Assembly: GCA_017305835.1 (NCBI GenBank)
Contig: JAFKJY010000075.1
Location: 1 to 50,574, forward strand
DNA from: Hyphomicrobiales bacterium
GTDB lineage: Bacteria > Pseudomonadota > Alphaproteobacteria > Rhizobiales > Rhizobiaceae
Length of the DNA stretch: 50,574 nt
Direction: 5' to 3'
This document shows positions 34,868-43,530 of the stretch, one piece after another; within the stretch, counting starts at the first letter, position 1; every line of letters begins with the position of its first letter. Position numbers and translations under genes: made by a program. The notes under the pieces were generated by a model. That model saw only the letters and a program-made list of their open reading frames with translations. It was not told where the DNA came from and ran no database searches.

Positions 34868-34893
34868 GCCGGGGTCCTCGCTTCAAGGATGGT

Positions 34894-35667
34894 TTACGAC
34901 GCACCGCGGGTCGTCAGCCGGAAGTCCACGCCCGCCAGGGGAAAACCGTCGGCGGTGACCGCCCGGCCGCGACCGGCGGCGATGGACAGCGCGCGGGCGG
35001 GATCGCTGACTGCGACCACGAGAGTGGACACCCGCTCGGCGTCCCCGGCCACGAAGGCGAAGGGGCAGCCGTCCGCCAGGAGAACCGGCGCGCCATCCTG
35101 CCTGCCGAGCGGCAGTTCGATGATGCGTGACCAGTGCGCGGCAAGCCCTTCCGGATCGGGTGAAGCGATTTCCAGCCCCACGATCCGGGCACCCTCCCCG
35201 CGCATGTCGGCGAACTGCTGCCAGTCCGGCCCCGCCGGCCACCAATTGCCCGGACGCTCCTCGCCCCCGGTGCTGCGCGCGAACTCCAGTATCGTCGCGC
35301 GGCAATCCTTGGGGTGAAGCTGCACGTTGCGGTATTCGGGCCGGTCGATGATGTGGGGCGTGCGTATGCCGAGCGCCTCGACATGAGCCTGGCGGCGTTC
35401 GGGGTCGTCGCACTGGAATATCGCCATGTAGGCGCCGCGTTCGTCGCCCTTGCGCAGGAAACGACCGACCGCGGTGTCCTGCCGCATCGGAGCCACGATC
35501 TCGACGAAGTCGGCGCCGAAGGGCAGCAGCGCATTGTTCAGCCCATAGATGTCGACATGGTAGTCGCGTACGCAGACCTCGATGCCGAATATGGCAGCGA
35601 GATCGGAAACGGCCGGCTCGAGGTGCGGGGCAGCGAGGCATACCTGCCTCAGGCGCAGCATGCTCAT
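34894..35667 (-). CDS. VOC-family (glyoxalase-like) protein
   Basis: A 257-residue protein of the vicinal-oxygen-chelate superfamily, with an N-terminal module (LRQVCLAAPHLEPAVSDLAA) and a second, less conserved repeat after about residue 135 (ARIVGLEIASPDPEGLAAHW). It fits the glyoxalase-like group that includes epimerases and lyases of CoA esters. The start at 35667 leaves one base after the preceding crotonase stop, which favours it over the longer frame. It may epimerise or modify an intermediate of the acyl-CoA pathway. Confidence 0.75.
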   Translation of the reverse strand: MSMLRLRQVCLAAPHLEPAVSDLAAIFGIEVCVRDYHVDIYGLNNALLPFGADFVEIVAPMRQDTAVGRFLRKGDERGAYMAIFQCDDPERRQAHVEALGIRTPHIIDRPEYRNVQLHPKDCRATILEFARSTGGEERPGNWWPAGPDWQQFADMRGEGARIVGLEIASPDPEGLAAHWSRIIELPLGRQDGAPVLLADGCPFAFVAGDAERVSTLVVAVSDPARALSIAAGRGRAVTADGFPLAGVDFRLTTRGAS

Positions 35668-35668
35668 C

Positions 35669-36460
35669 TCAGCGCGCCGTGAAGGCTGCGGGCCGCTTCT
35701 CCAGGAAGGCACTGGTTGCTTCCTGGTAATCCTCCGTCGCCATGCAGCGCGAATGATGCAGGCTTTCCTGGTCGAGCAGTTCCTTGAGGCTCTGGGTTTC
35801 GGCGATGTTGATGTTCTTCTTGATGTAGCCGACCGTGAGCGTTGGCCCGGCCGCCAGCTCGCGCGCGAACGCGGTCGCCACGGATTCGAGCTCGGCGTCC
35901 GGCACGACCCGCGTGACGATGCCGAGCGAATACGCCTCCTCTCCGGTCACGACCGGCGACGTCATGTAGAGCTCGCGCGCCTTGGCGCTGCCGACCAGCT
36001 TGGTCAGGAAATAGGAGCCGCCGAAATCGCCCGACAGCGCGACCTTGGCGAAGGCCGTCGTAATCTTGGCCGTGGCCCCGGCGATGCGAAAGTCACAGGC
36101 CAGCGCCAGCGAAAGCCCGGCTCCCGCTGCGGCCTTCTCGATCATGGCCACCGTCGGCTTGGGCATCTCGTGCAGCAGCTCGGAGATGCGGGCACGCCGC
36201 CTGAGGCTGTCGGTCAGCTCCTCCAGACCCCCCTGCCATTCATTCGGGTCGGCCATCGCCTTGACGTCTCCGCCGACCGAAAAGATGCCGCCGGCGCCAC
36301 GCAGAAGGACAGCACGCACTGCGTGATCGCCTGCTGCGGGCTCCAGCGCTTCCAGCAGCGCATCGAGCAGATCGGCGCTCAGCGCGTTGCGCCTGTCGGG
36401 CCTGTTCATGGTCAGGGTGAGCAGGCCGTCGTGCCTCTGCTCGATAATCAACTGGTTCAT
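35669..36460 (-). CDS. enoyl-CoA hydratase/isomerase-family protein (PaaG/FadB1x-like)
   Basis: A 263-residue crotonase-fold enzyme. LLRGAGGIFSVGGDVKAM and MIEKAAAGAGLSLALACDF form the active site, and FAKVALSGDFGGSYFLTKLVG is the stretch typical of the PaaG/FadB1x branch. It ends with SAFLEKRPAAFTAR. The ATG at 36460 is used; a TTG codon directly upstream is also in frame. It lies between the ligase gene and the VOC gene and forms part of the same run. Confidence 0.9.
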   Translation of the reverse strand: MNQLIIEQRHDGLLTLTMNRPDRRNALSADLLDALLEALEPAAGDHAVRAVLLRGAGGIFSVGGDVKAMADPNEWQGGLEELTDSLRRRARISELLHEMPKPTVAMIEKAAAGAGLSLALACDFRIAGATAKITTAFAKVALSGDFGGSYFLTKLVGSAKARELYMTSPVVTGEEAYSLGIVTRVVPDAELESVATAFARELAAGPTLTVGYIKKNINIAETQSLKELLDQESLHHSRCMATEDYQEATSAFLEKRPAAFTAR

Positions 36461-36499
36461 CAACTCGCTTTCAGACTGATGGGTAGAAGAGCGCCGCGG

Positions 36500-38137
36500 C
36501 TAGCCGCCGATCTTCTCGCGCTTGATATGGATGCCTGCCTTCTCGCGATCGAACGTGCCTCCGGTCACACCGTCCCCACGCAGAAGGTGCTTCTGCACCT
36601 TCTGCGTGGGCGTCTTGGGGAGGTCGTCGGCAAAACGGATGAAACGCGGCACCATGTAGTGCGGCATGCGCGGCCGCAGGAACTCGATGAGCTCGACCGG
36701 ATCGAGGGTGACGTCGGGCTGCAGCGCCACGACGACGAGGACCTCGTCCTCGCCATGCTCGCTGGGAACGGCCACCGCCGCTGCCTCGCGCACCGCGGGA
36801 TGGGCGCAGACCTCGGTCTCCACCTCGAACGAGGAGATGTTCTCGCCACGGCGGCGAATTGCGTCCTTCATCCGGTCGACAAAGAAGAAGTTGCCGTCGG
36901 CGTCGGTGCGGAAAGCGTCGCCGGTATGGAACCAGCCGTTGCGCCAGGCGCGGGCGGTCGCTTCCGGGTTAGCGAGATAGCCATGGTTCATGGCCCACGG
37001 CCGATCCGTCCGCACGATCAGTTCGCCGACCTCTCCGGGGGCCACCTCGCAGTCGTTCTCGTCGACGAGGCGAACCTCGACGCCCGGCCGCGGTCGGCCG
37101 CAGGTGCCGAGGGGGCTGGGATTCGGGCCAGCCCGCAGCGGCGAGGAAATCTCCGTCATGTTGAAAGCCGTATAGACGTCGCAGCCGAAACGCCGGGAAA
37201 ACGCCTTCGTGTCCTCGCTCAGCGGCAGCATCATCGCGGTGCGCAGCGTGTGGCCGCGATCCTCCGGCGAGGGTGGGCTCTTCATCAGGAAGTTCGCCAT
37301 CGCGCCCAGAAGAACGACGCTGGTCGCCTCCAGCCGGCGGATGGTCGACCAGAACTCCGTGGTCTTGAACGAATCCACGAGGCCGATCGAGGCGCCGAGC
37401 ACGATCGCGGTGAACGTCGCGCCTGTGCCGCCCACGTGGAAAAGCGGCAGGTTGACGATGAAGCGGTCGTCCCGCCCCAGATAGTGGAAGGATTCGAGCG
37501 CGGTCGTGTAGCACTGAAGATAGGACGACAGGACGCCCTTCGACGGTCCCGTCGTACCCGAGGTGAAGATCACCATCTGCGTGTGCCAAGGCAGGATGCC
37601 TTCCGCACGCGGGGGCAGCGAGGCCTCGTCGCCTTCGAGTGCTTCGCCGCCGATGCAGCTCAGGCCGGCCACCGCAGCGTCGCCACCGAGGACTACCGCG
37701 TGTTCGAGACCGGCTCGATCGATGGCCTCGAGGCGGGGCGCCAGGTCCGCGTGCACGACGATGAGAGACGAGCCCGCGCTGCGGATCGCATGTTCGAGGA
37801 TCGTGCCGCGATAGGCGATGTTCAGCGGTACATAGACCGCGCCGATATAGTTCAGCCCGAACCAGACGCGCAGCGCGTCCGGACCGTTCGGGAGCCAGGA
37901 CAGCACGAGCTCACCGGGTTTCACGCCAAGCCGCGCGAAGCCGGCCGCAGCGCGGCGCGCCTCCCTGCGCGTGTCGCGATAGGTCCACGAGCTTCCGTCG
38001 GCGAAGATGGCGAAGATCTTGTCCGGCTGCTCGTCGGCCCATCTGTCGAGAAGCGGTCCCAGCACGCAGTCCTCGACGCGGGGAATCCGCGGATCGGACC
38101 ATCCGCGTTGGGTGCTGCTGCTGGCGGTGCTGCTCAT
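36500..38137 (-). CDS. AMP-dependent acyl-CoA synthetase/ligase
   Basis: A 545-residue member of the AMP-forming ligase family. FTSGTTGPSKGV is the P-loop, TAFNMTEISSPL the substrate/adenine motif, WFHTGDAF and DRMKDAIRRRGENIS the hinge, and PKTPTQKVQK has the C-terminal catalytic lysine. It would activate a carboxylic acid with ATP and CoA, the first committed step of this catabolic region. The overall form resembles CaiC-like and cyclic-acid ligases. GAAGG precedes the ATG. A strong hairpin separates it from the Liv-type binding protein gene. Confidence 0.92.
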   Translation of the reverse strand: MSSTASSSTQRGWSDPRIPRVEDCVLGPLLDRWADEQPDKIFAIFADGSSWTYRDTRREARRAAAGFARLGVKPGELVLSWLPNGPDALRVWFGLNYIGAVYVPLNIAYRGTILEHAIRSAGSSLIVVHADLAPRLEAIDRAGLEHAVVLGGDAAVAGLSCIGGEALEGDEASLPPRAEGILPWHTQMVIFTSGTTGPSKGVLSSYLQCYTTALESFHYLGRDDRFIVNLPLFHVGGTGATFTAIVLGASIGLVDSFKTTEFWSTIRRLEATSVVLLGAMANFLMKSPPSPEDRGHTLRTAMMLPLSEDTKAFSRRFGCDVYTAFNMTEISSPLRAGPNPSPLGTCGRPRPGVEVRLVDENDCEVAPGEVGELIVRTDRPWAMNHGYLANPEATARAWRNGWFHTGDAFRTDADGNFFFVDRMKDAIRRRGENISSFEVETEVCAHPAVREAAAVAVPSEHGEDEVLVVVALQPDVTLDPVELIEFLRPRMPHYMVPRFIRFADDLPKTPTQKVQKHLLRGDGVTGGTFDREKAGIHIKREKIGG

Positions 38138-38195
38138 CTGCTCGACCTTCCTTCTCCGACGTGGCTCGCGGGGATCGCTAGCACATTGGAGGAGA

Positions 38196-38218
38196 CCGGC
38201 CGGCTGGATGCCGGCCGG
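38196..38218. terminator. hairpin after the Liv-type importer operon
   Basis: CCGGCCGGC (38196-38204) pairs perfectly with GCCGGCCGG (38210-38218) around TGGAT. It lies just past the stop codon of the minus-strand binding protein gene and before the ligase gene. No T-run follows, so it may attenuate rather than fully stop transcription into the ligase. Confidence 0.55.
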
Positions 38219-38226
38219 CCCGTTGC

Positions 38227-39456
38227 TTACTCTGCGGAACCGTCGATGACGCCGCCGATGAAGTCCCAGGTGTGACCGTTGAACTGGATCAGCTGAAGCT
38301 GCTCGATCGGGAAATAGTCGGTTGCGCTGGTGGAAATGGTGACGCCCGGCAGCAGCAGCGGCGTGGAGAACTGCTGCAGGTTGGCGGCCTGACGCATCAC
38401 GTTCTCGCGGGTCAGGTCGTCACCGGCCTGCTTCAGCACCTGCGCGATCGTCTCCGACACGAGATAGGCGTAGACGTTGGTCGTGTCGGTCTTGTCGCCC
38501 TCGGGATAATATTTGTCCATGAAGGCGTTCCAGTTCTGCATGGCCGGATCGTCCTTCCAGCGCGGGTCGGTCGAATCCTTGTAGTAGTTGGTGGAGATGA
38601 TCCCCACGGAGTTCTCGAGACCGGCGGGTCCGAGCGTCGAGCCGATCTGCGCGCTGGAGCTGGTCAGGAAGTGCATGGGCTTCCAGTTGAGGTCGGCCAG
38701 CTTTCGGATCGCCTGGGCGGCGAACTTGGGCGACGACATGTTGAAGAGCACGTCCGCGCCGGTCGCCTTCAGGGTCACGATCTGCGAATCGATCGTCGGC
38801 TCGCTGATCTCGTAGCTGGCCTCGCCGACGATCATCGTCTTGGCCTTGTCGCCGAGCGCCTCGCGGAAGCCGTTGACGAACCCCTTGCCGAAGTCGTCGT
38901 TCTGATAGAACAGCGCCACCTTGGCATCGGGCTTCTGCTCGAGCAGATAGCGGGCATAGACACGGCCCTCGCTGGCATAGTTCAGCCAGCCCATCGTCCA
39001 CGGATAAACGCTCGGATTGCCGAAGGCGATCGCACCCGAGGAGACGAAGATCTGCGGCACCTTCATGCCGTTCATGTATTTCTGGATGGCCAGATTGGAG
39101 GCGGTGCCCATGGGATTGAACAGGCCCAGCACCTGGTCGCTTTCGACGAGGCGGCGGCTCTGCTCGACGGCCTTGGGCGGGCTGTAGGCGTCGTCGTAGG
39201 AAATGAAGTTGATCTTGCGGCCATTGATGCCGCCCTCCTCGTTGATCTTCTTCCAGAAGGCGGACTGGAGCTTGCCGACCGTGCCCCATGCGGAAACGGG
39301 ACCGCTGTACGGATTGAAATGCCCCATCTTGATCTCGGTATCGCTAGCGCCGACGTCATACTTGCCTTCGGCGAAAGCCGCCGAAGCGCTCATGGCGGCG
39401 GCAGCGAGCGTGACCGCGGCGGCCAGCCGCAGCGTCGATCCGTGAAGTTTCTGCAT
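38227..39456 (-). CDS. Liv-type ABC transporter substrate-binding protein
   Basis: A 409-residue exported binding protein. A signal peptide (LAAAVTLAAAAMSASAAFA) is followed by the Peripla_BP_6 domain. Features are IKMGHFNPYSGPVSAWG, a segment INEEGGINGRKINFISYDD, and FYQNDDFGKGFVNGFREAL. The length and type match HAAT-family binders that take branched amino acids but also aromatic or other carboxylates. It is the last gene of a five-gene importer operon. Given the acyl-CoA enzymes around it, an organic acid is a likely ligand. Confidence 0.93.
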   Translation of the reverse strand: MQKLHGSTLRLAAAVTLAAAAMSASAAFAEGKYDVGASDTEIKMGHFNPYSGPVSAWGTVGKLQSAFWKKINEEGGINGRKINFISYDDAYSPPKAVEQSRRLVESDQVLGLFNPMGTASNLAIQKYMNGMKVPQIFVSSGAIAFGNPSVYPWTMGWLNYASEGRVYARYLLEQKPDAKVALFYQNDDFGKGFVNGFREALGDKAKTMIVGEASYEISEPTIDSQIVTLKATGADVLFNMSSPKFAAQAIRKLADLNWKPMHFLTSSSAQIGSTLGPAGLENSVGIISTNYYKDSTDPRWKDDPAMQNWNAFMDKYYPEGDKTDTTNVYAYLVSETIAQVLKQAGDDLTRENVMRQAANLQQFSTPLLLPGVTISTSATDYFPIEQLQLIQFNGHTWDFIGGVIDGSAE

Positions 39457-39483
39457 ATCTCACTCCCTTTTGTGGACCTTGAA

Positions 39484-40428
39484 CTAGCGCGAGCGCAGGA
39501 CGCGCAGCGCGGAACTGACGATTCCGCCTGCGCCGGAAGGCATCACGTAGATCAGCAGGATCATGATGATGCCGTAGACGGCGCCGGAGAGACCCTTTGA
39601 GATGTCCTCCGCGAAATTCGGTACGAACAGGATGAAGGCTGCGCCGATGATGGCGCCCGGCAGCCAGGCGATGCCGCCCACCACCACGCCCACCAGGAAC
39701 GTGACGGACAGCATGAAGCCGAAGCTGTCGGGGGCGACGAACTGGATGACGATGGCGCCCAGCGCGCCGGCTATGCCGGTATAGGCGGCGCTCACGCCGA
39801 AGGTCAGCGTCTTGTAGAGCGAGACGTTGATGCCCATCGACTGCGCGGCGATCGGGTTCTCGCGGATGGCGAGCAACGCCCTGCCTGTGCGGCTGGTCAC
39901 GAGATTCTTCGCCAGCACGTAGAGGAGCACGAAGGCTGCCAGGGTCAGGTAGTAGAGCCACTGGTCTGAGGTCAGCGGCAGGCCGAAAGGCGCATTCGGC
40001 TTCATGACGAAGACGCCCTGCACGCCGCCCGTCCAGTGCTCCAGCGGCGTAAGCTTCAGGATCTGCGGCGTGGCCACCGCAAGGCCGAAGGTGGCGAGGG
40101 CGAGATAGGTGCCCTCAAGCCGCAGCGCCGGAAATCCGAACAGGAACCCGACTGCGAAGCAGACGAGGCCCGCCGCGGGCAGGGTCCAGATGTAGCCGAT
40201 GCCGAACTGGTCCATCAGGATCGCCGCGGTGTAGGCGCCGATCGCGTAGAAGGCGCTGTGGCCGAGCGAGAACTGGCCGTTGAACCCGGTCAGCAGGTTC
40301 AGGCCCATGATGGCGATCGCGTAGATCAGCAGCATGGTCAGCTGGAACGTGACGAAGCCGCTGATCATGGCAGGAACCGCAAGGGCACAGATCAGGAAGA
40401 CGAGGGCGGTGGTCCGCTCGATGGTCAT
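39484..40428 (-). CDS. Liv-type ABC transporter permease, LivM-like
   Basis: A 314-residue inner-membrane permease with LLTGFNGQFSLGHSAFYAIGAYTAA, the LivM marker, and the coupling motif SRTGRALLAIRENPIAAQSMG. AIVIQFVAPDSFGFMLSVTFLVGVVVGGIAWLPG near the C-terminus is also typical. It starts three bases after the LivH-like gene and precedes the binding protein gene. Confidence 0.93.
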   Translation of the reverse strand: MTIERTTALVFLICALAVPAMISGFVTFQLTMLLIYAIAIMGLNLLTGFNGQFSLGHSAFYAIGAYTAAILMDQFGIGYIWTLPAAGLVCFAVGFLFGFPALRLEGTYLALATFGLAVATPQILKLTPLEHWTGGVQGVFVMKPNAPFGLPLTSDQWLYYLTLAAFVLLYVLAKNLVTSRTGRALLAIRENPIAAQSMGINVSLYKTLTFGVSAAYTGIAGALGAIVIQFVAPDSFGFMLSVTFLVGVVVGGIAWLPGAIIGAAFILFVPNFAEDISKGLSGAVYGIIMILLIYVMPSGAGGIVSSALRVLRSR

Positions 40429-40431
40429 GCC

Positions 40432-41307
40432 CTACACCCTCTTCGCCACGGCCCGGCCGAACAGCCCGCTCGGCTTGAAGATCAGGACCAGAATGATCAG
40501 GGACAGGGCGATGGTCAGCTTCAGCTCGCTGCCGACGACCGGCACGTAGGTGCCAGCCAGGTTCTCGACCACGCCGACGACGAGCCCGCCGACCACCGCT
40601 CCCACGGGGCTGGTGAGCCCGCCCAGGACCGCCCCCGCGAAGCCGTAGAGCAGCACGCCCAGCATCATGTTGGGCTCCAGGAAGATGATCGGCGCGATCA
40701 ACATGCCGGCAACCGCGCCGATGGCGGAGGCCAGACCCCACCCGAGCGCGATCATCCAGCCGACGCGAATGCCGACCAGCCGCGCCGATTCAGGATTTGC
40801 CGCCGCCGCCCGCATCGCCAGTCCGAGGCGGGTGCGCGAGAAGAACAGGTAGAGCAGCACCAGCATGACCAGCGTGCAGACGATCATGCCGGCCTGATGG
40901 GCGTTCAGCATCGAGCCGAACATGGTCGTCTGGCCGAAGGGGCTCGGGAAGGACTTGATCGTGAAGTCCCAGATGAAACCTGCGCCGTTGTTGAAGATGG
41001 CCAGCAGCGCAATGAAGACGACGATGTGGGACAGCGCCGGCGCACCGTGAAGCGGCCGGAAGACGACGCGCTCGATCAGCACGCCGGCGACGAAGGAGAG
41101 CGCGATCGTCAGGACGAAGGCGGCCCAGTATGGAACGCCCCAGGCCAGCAACTGCCAGGCGACGAAGGTCGAGAAGGTGGCCATCTCGCCCTGGGCAAAG
41201 TTCAGGTGGCCGATCGCCTGGTAGATCATCACCACGGCGAGAGCCATGCACGCATAGATCGTGCCTGTAGCAAGGCCGGACAGGATCTGTTGCAGCAGGA
41301 GTTCCAA
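40432..41307 (-). CDS. Liv-type ABC transporter permease, LivH-like
   Basis: A 291-residue permease starting LLQQILSGLATGTIYACMAL, the typical LivH N-terminus. HLNFAQGEMATFSTFVAW and RTRLGLAMRAAAANPESARLVG (coupling loop) are family markers. The start appears to be TTG at 41307; GAGGGC lies upstream and no ATG is in a better place. It is nine bases from the LivF-like ATPase gene. Confidence 0.93.
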   Translation of the reverse strand: MELLLQQILSGLATGTIYACMALAVVMIYQAIGHLNFAQGEMATFSTFVAWQLLAWGVPYWAAFVLTIALSFVAGVLIERVVFRPLHGAPALSHIVVFIALLAIFNNGAGFIWDFTIKSFPSPFGQTTMFGSMLNAHQAGMIVCTLVMLVLLYLFFSRTRLGLAMRAAAANPESARLVGIRVGWMIALGWGLASAIGAVAGMLIAPIIFLEPNMMLGVLLYGFAGAVLGGLTSPVGAVVGGLVVGVVENLAGTYVPVVGSELKLTIALSLIILVLIFKPSGLFGRAVAKRV

Positions 41308-41316
41308 GGGCCGCCC

Positions 41317-42030
41317 TCAATAGCCGAGATAGCTGCGGCGCAGCGTTGGATCGTTGCGGATGTCGTCGGGGCGCCCCGAAAAGACGACGCGGCCGGTCTC
41401 CAGCAGGTAGGCGTGATCGGCCAGTTCGAGCGCCAGCGCGGCGTTCTGCTCGACGATCAGCATCGACACCGAGGTCGACTCGCTGAGGGTCCGGAATATC
41501 GCGAATATCTGTTTGACGATCATCGGAGCGAGCCCGAACGACGGCTCGTCGAGCAACATCAGCTTCGGCCGCAGCATCAGCGCGCGGGCGACCGCGAGCA
41601 TCTGCTGCTCACCGCCCGAAAGCGTGCCTGCCTGCTGGCCGCGGCGCTCCTTGAGCACCGGAAAGTAGGTGAAGCAGCGCTCGACATCCTCGCCGATGCC
41701 CCTGCGGTCGCGCCGGGTGATCGAACCGAGCTGCAGGTTCTCGTCCACCGTCAGTTGCGCGAAGGTTCCGCGCCCGTCCGGCACGTGCGCCACGCCGAGG
41801 CGCACCACGCCTTCGGTCGAAAGGTTTTGTATCGGCGCACCGTCGAGCACGATGTCGCCGCTCCGCCGCACCATCCCGCAGAGGGCGCGCAGCGTGGTGG
41901 TCTTGCCCGCGCCGTTGGCGCCGAGCAGCACCGTCACGCCGCCGCGCTGGACCTCGAAATCCACGCCCGAGAGCACCTGACCGTCGCCGTAGGATGCAGT
42001 GAGCCCCTTCACCGAAAGCAGCGCGGTCAT
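41317..42030 (-). CDS. Liv-type ABC transporter ATPase, LivF-like
   Basis: A 237-residue ATPase. Walker A is GANGAGKTT, the signature LSGGEQQM, Walker B LMLLDEPSFGLAP and the switch region IVEQNAALALELADHAYLLETG. LAPMIVKQIF following Walker B is the LivF hallmark. Its start overlaps the LivG-like stop by four bases. Confidence 0.94.
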   Translation of the reverse strand: MTALLSVKGLTASYGDGQVLSGVDFEVQRGGVTVLLGANGAGKTTTLRALCGMVRRSGDIVLDGAPIQNLSTEGVVRLGVAHVPDGRGTFAQLTVDENLQLGSITRRDRRGIGEDVERCFTYFPVLKERRGQQAGTLSGGEQQMLAVARALMLRPKLMLLDEPSFGLAPMIVKQIFAIFRTLSESTSVSMLIVEQNAALALELADHAYLLETGRVVFSGRPDDIRNDPTLRRSYLGY

Positions 42031-42800
42031 TGCGCGGTGCCTCCGAGATAAGCGGCGGCAACGGCCTCGTCGGCCTGCACCTTCAGGGGCGTGCCCTCGG
42101 CGATCTTGCGACCGAAGTTGAGCGCGACCACGTGGTCGGAGAGCGACATGACGAGGCCCATGTGATGCTCGACGAGCAGGATCGAGATGCGGCGACCGTC
42201 GCGTATGCGCCGGATCACCCCGCCCAGCTCGTCGACCTCTTCGTGGTTGAGGCCCGCAGCCGGTTCGTCGAGCAGCAGCAGGGAAGGATTCGTGGCCAGC
42301 GCCCTCGCCAGTTCCACGCGCTTCTGGGTGCCGAACGGCAGGTCGCCGACGAGGCGCTGCGCGAGGGCGCCGAGCTCCAGTTCGTCGACGATCGCCCCCA
42401 CCCGCCGGTCGAGCTCGCGCGCTCCGGCCCGGGCCCGCGGCAGCCGCAGCGCGTCGCTGATGAAATCACCTGCTATCTCGGCATGGCCGCCGACCTTGAT
42501 GTTGTCCGCGACGCTCAGCTTGGGAAACAGCGCCAGATTCTGGAAGGTGCGGCCGATGCCCAGAGCCGCGATGCTGTAGGCGGGCCGGCCGAGCAGGCTG
42601 CGCCCATGCAGTAGAATATCCCCGGAGGTCGGCGTGTAGAGCCGGCTCAGGCAGTTGAACAGGGTGGTCTTGCCGGCGCCGTTCGGGCCGATGAGCCCCA
42701 CGATCTGCTCCGGCCCGATGTCGAACGAAACGCCGTCGAGCGCCAGGATGCCGCCGAAGCGCATCGCGACATCCCGGATCGACGCGACCGGCGACGTCAT
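42027..42800 (-). CDS. Liv-type ABC transporter ATPase, LivG-like
   Basis: A 257-residue ATPase. Walker A is GPNGAGKTT, the signature is LPFGTQKR, Walker B is LLLLDEPAAGLNHEE and the switch His is in VEHHMGLV. The altered signature and GLNHEE are LivG hallmarks. The start at 42800 is chosen because residues upstream in the open frame are not family-like. It is the first gene of the importer operon, downstream of the AT-rich promoter region at about 42940. Confidence 0.94.
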   Translation of the reverse strand: MTSPVASIRDVAMRFGGILALDGVSFDIGPEQIVGLIGPNGAGKTTLFNCLSRLYTPTSGDILLHGRSLLGRPAYSIAALGIGRTFQNLALFPKLSVADNIKVGGHAEIAGDFISDALRLPRARAGARELDRRVGAIVDELELGALAQRLVGDLPFGTQKRVELARALATNPSLLLLDEPAAGLNHEEVDELGGVIRRIRDGRRISILLVEHHMGLVMSLSDHVVALNFGRKIAEGTPLKVQADEAVAAAYLGGTAQ

Positions 42801-43530
42801 GCTTCCGCCGCCGCAAGGGCTGGCGCATGGCACATCTCGACGCTGGCGGGCCGCGTACGAAACACGGGCAGTCCCTCCCTTTTCGAACCGGCAGCATGGT
42901 CGCGGGCCGGCCCGCGCGGCCTTCCTCAGCGACCGCACCGCATTCTTAGAATAACTAGTATGTTTTTGGAAGAGGAAAAAACAGGGGCACCTCGCCGCGC
43001 CGCGGGATCGTCGCCATACGCGATGCGAAACGCCCAGTTCGGCGCCTACCCGTACCTGTCAGGGTGTCGAGCGGATACGTTTGGTGCGATAAATCCAATG
43101 TGATATCAATTGGATGAGTTAGGCATGTCCACCTATTTCGGCTACAGACGGCTCTAAATGCATCTTCCTGCGCGGCATGAACGACGGGCCACGAAGCCCG
43201 CCAGCCAATTGCTCTGTTTCGAAGACGACGTACGGAAAAGTTTAATCTGACGTCGTCACCGTCTGGTTCGCCACCAACGGCCCGCAGGCGCGCGTACTAG
43301 CCAAAACAGCGTCTGCCGAAGATGGTACCGTACCCGCACATGCAGATGCTTTTGGAGATACCGGTTTGCTGGCGCTTTCCGGGTCGAGCCCAGACTTTCG
43401 CAGCGGCGCGCAAAAGTCGCTTGCCTGACTATCCGTTCTGGCCAACAAGGAATACGATCGGCAAGATTCCGCAATATCGAAAATGCGGTATCCCAAGACA
43501 CTGCATGATCGCATCGCAGCGAGTTCGGCC
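42801..43530. other. long intergenic region between the Liv operon and the TetR-like gene
   Basis: About 730 bases lie between divergent genes without a convincing coding sequence. The part near 42940-42990 is AT-rich and probably holds the Liv operon promoter. A perfect inverted repeat, GACGACGT (43224-43231) and ACGTCGTC (43250-43257), lies 18 bases apart, and CCAAT-N9-ATTGG occurs near 43100. Short open frames at 43240-43530 on both strands lack recognisable domains. One of them may be a degraded gene, but I cannot identify it. Confidence 0.5.
42942..42966 (-). promoter_or_regulatory. conserved promoter element shared with the SDR gene at 47291
   Basis: Read on the minus strand it starts AAAACATAC and ends TCTAAGAAT, 25 bases in all. 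It matches the element at 47237-47261 at 19 of 25 positions, in the same orientation relative to the downstream gene. The 3' part holds the inverted repeat ATTCT-T-AGAAT. Confidence 0.4.

Noticed and set aside
35582..38275. An 897-codon open frame on the plus strand
   Set aside because: It is antisense to the crotonase and ligase genes that carry full family motifs, and shows shadow-frame composition.
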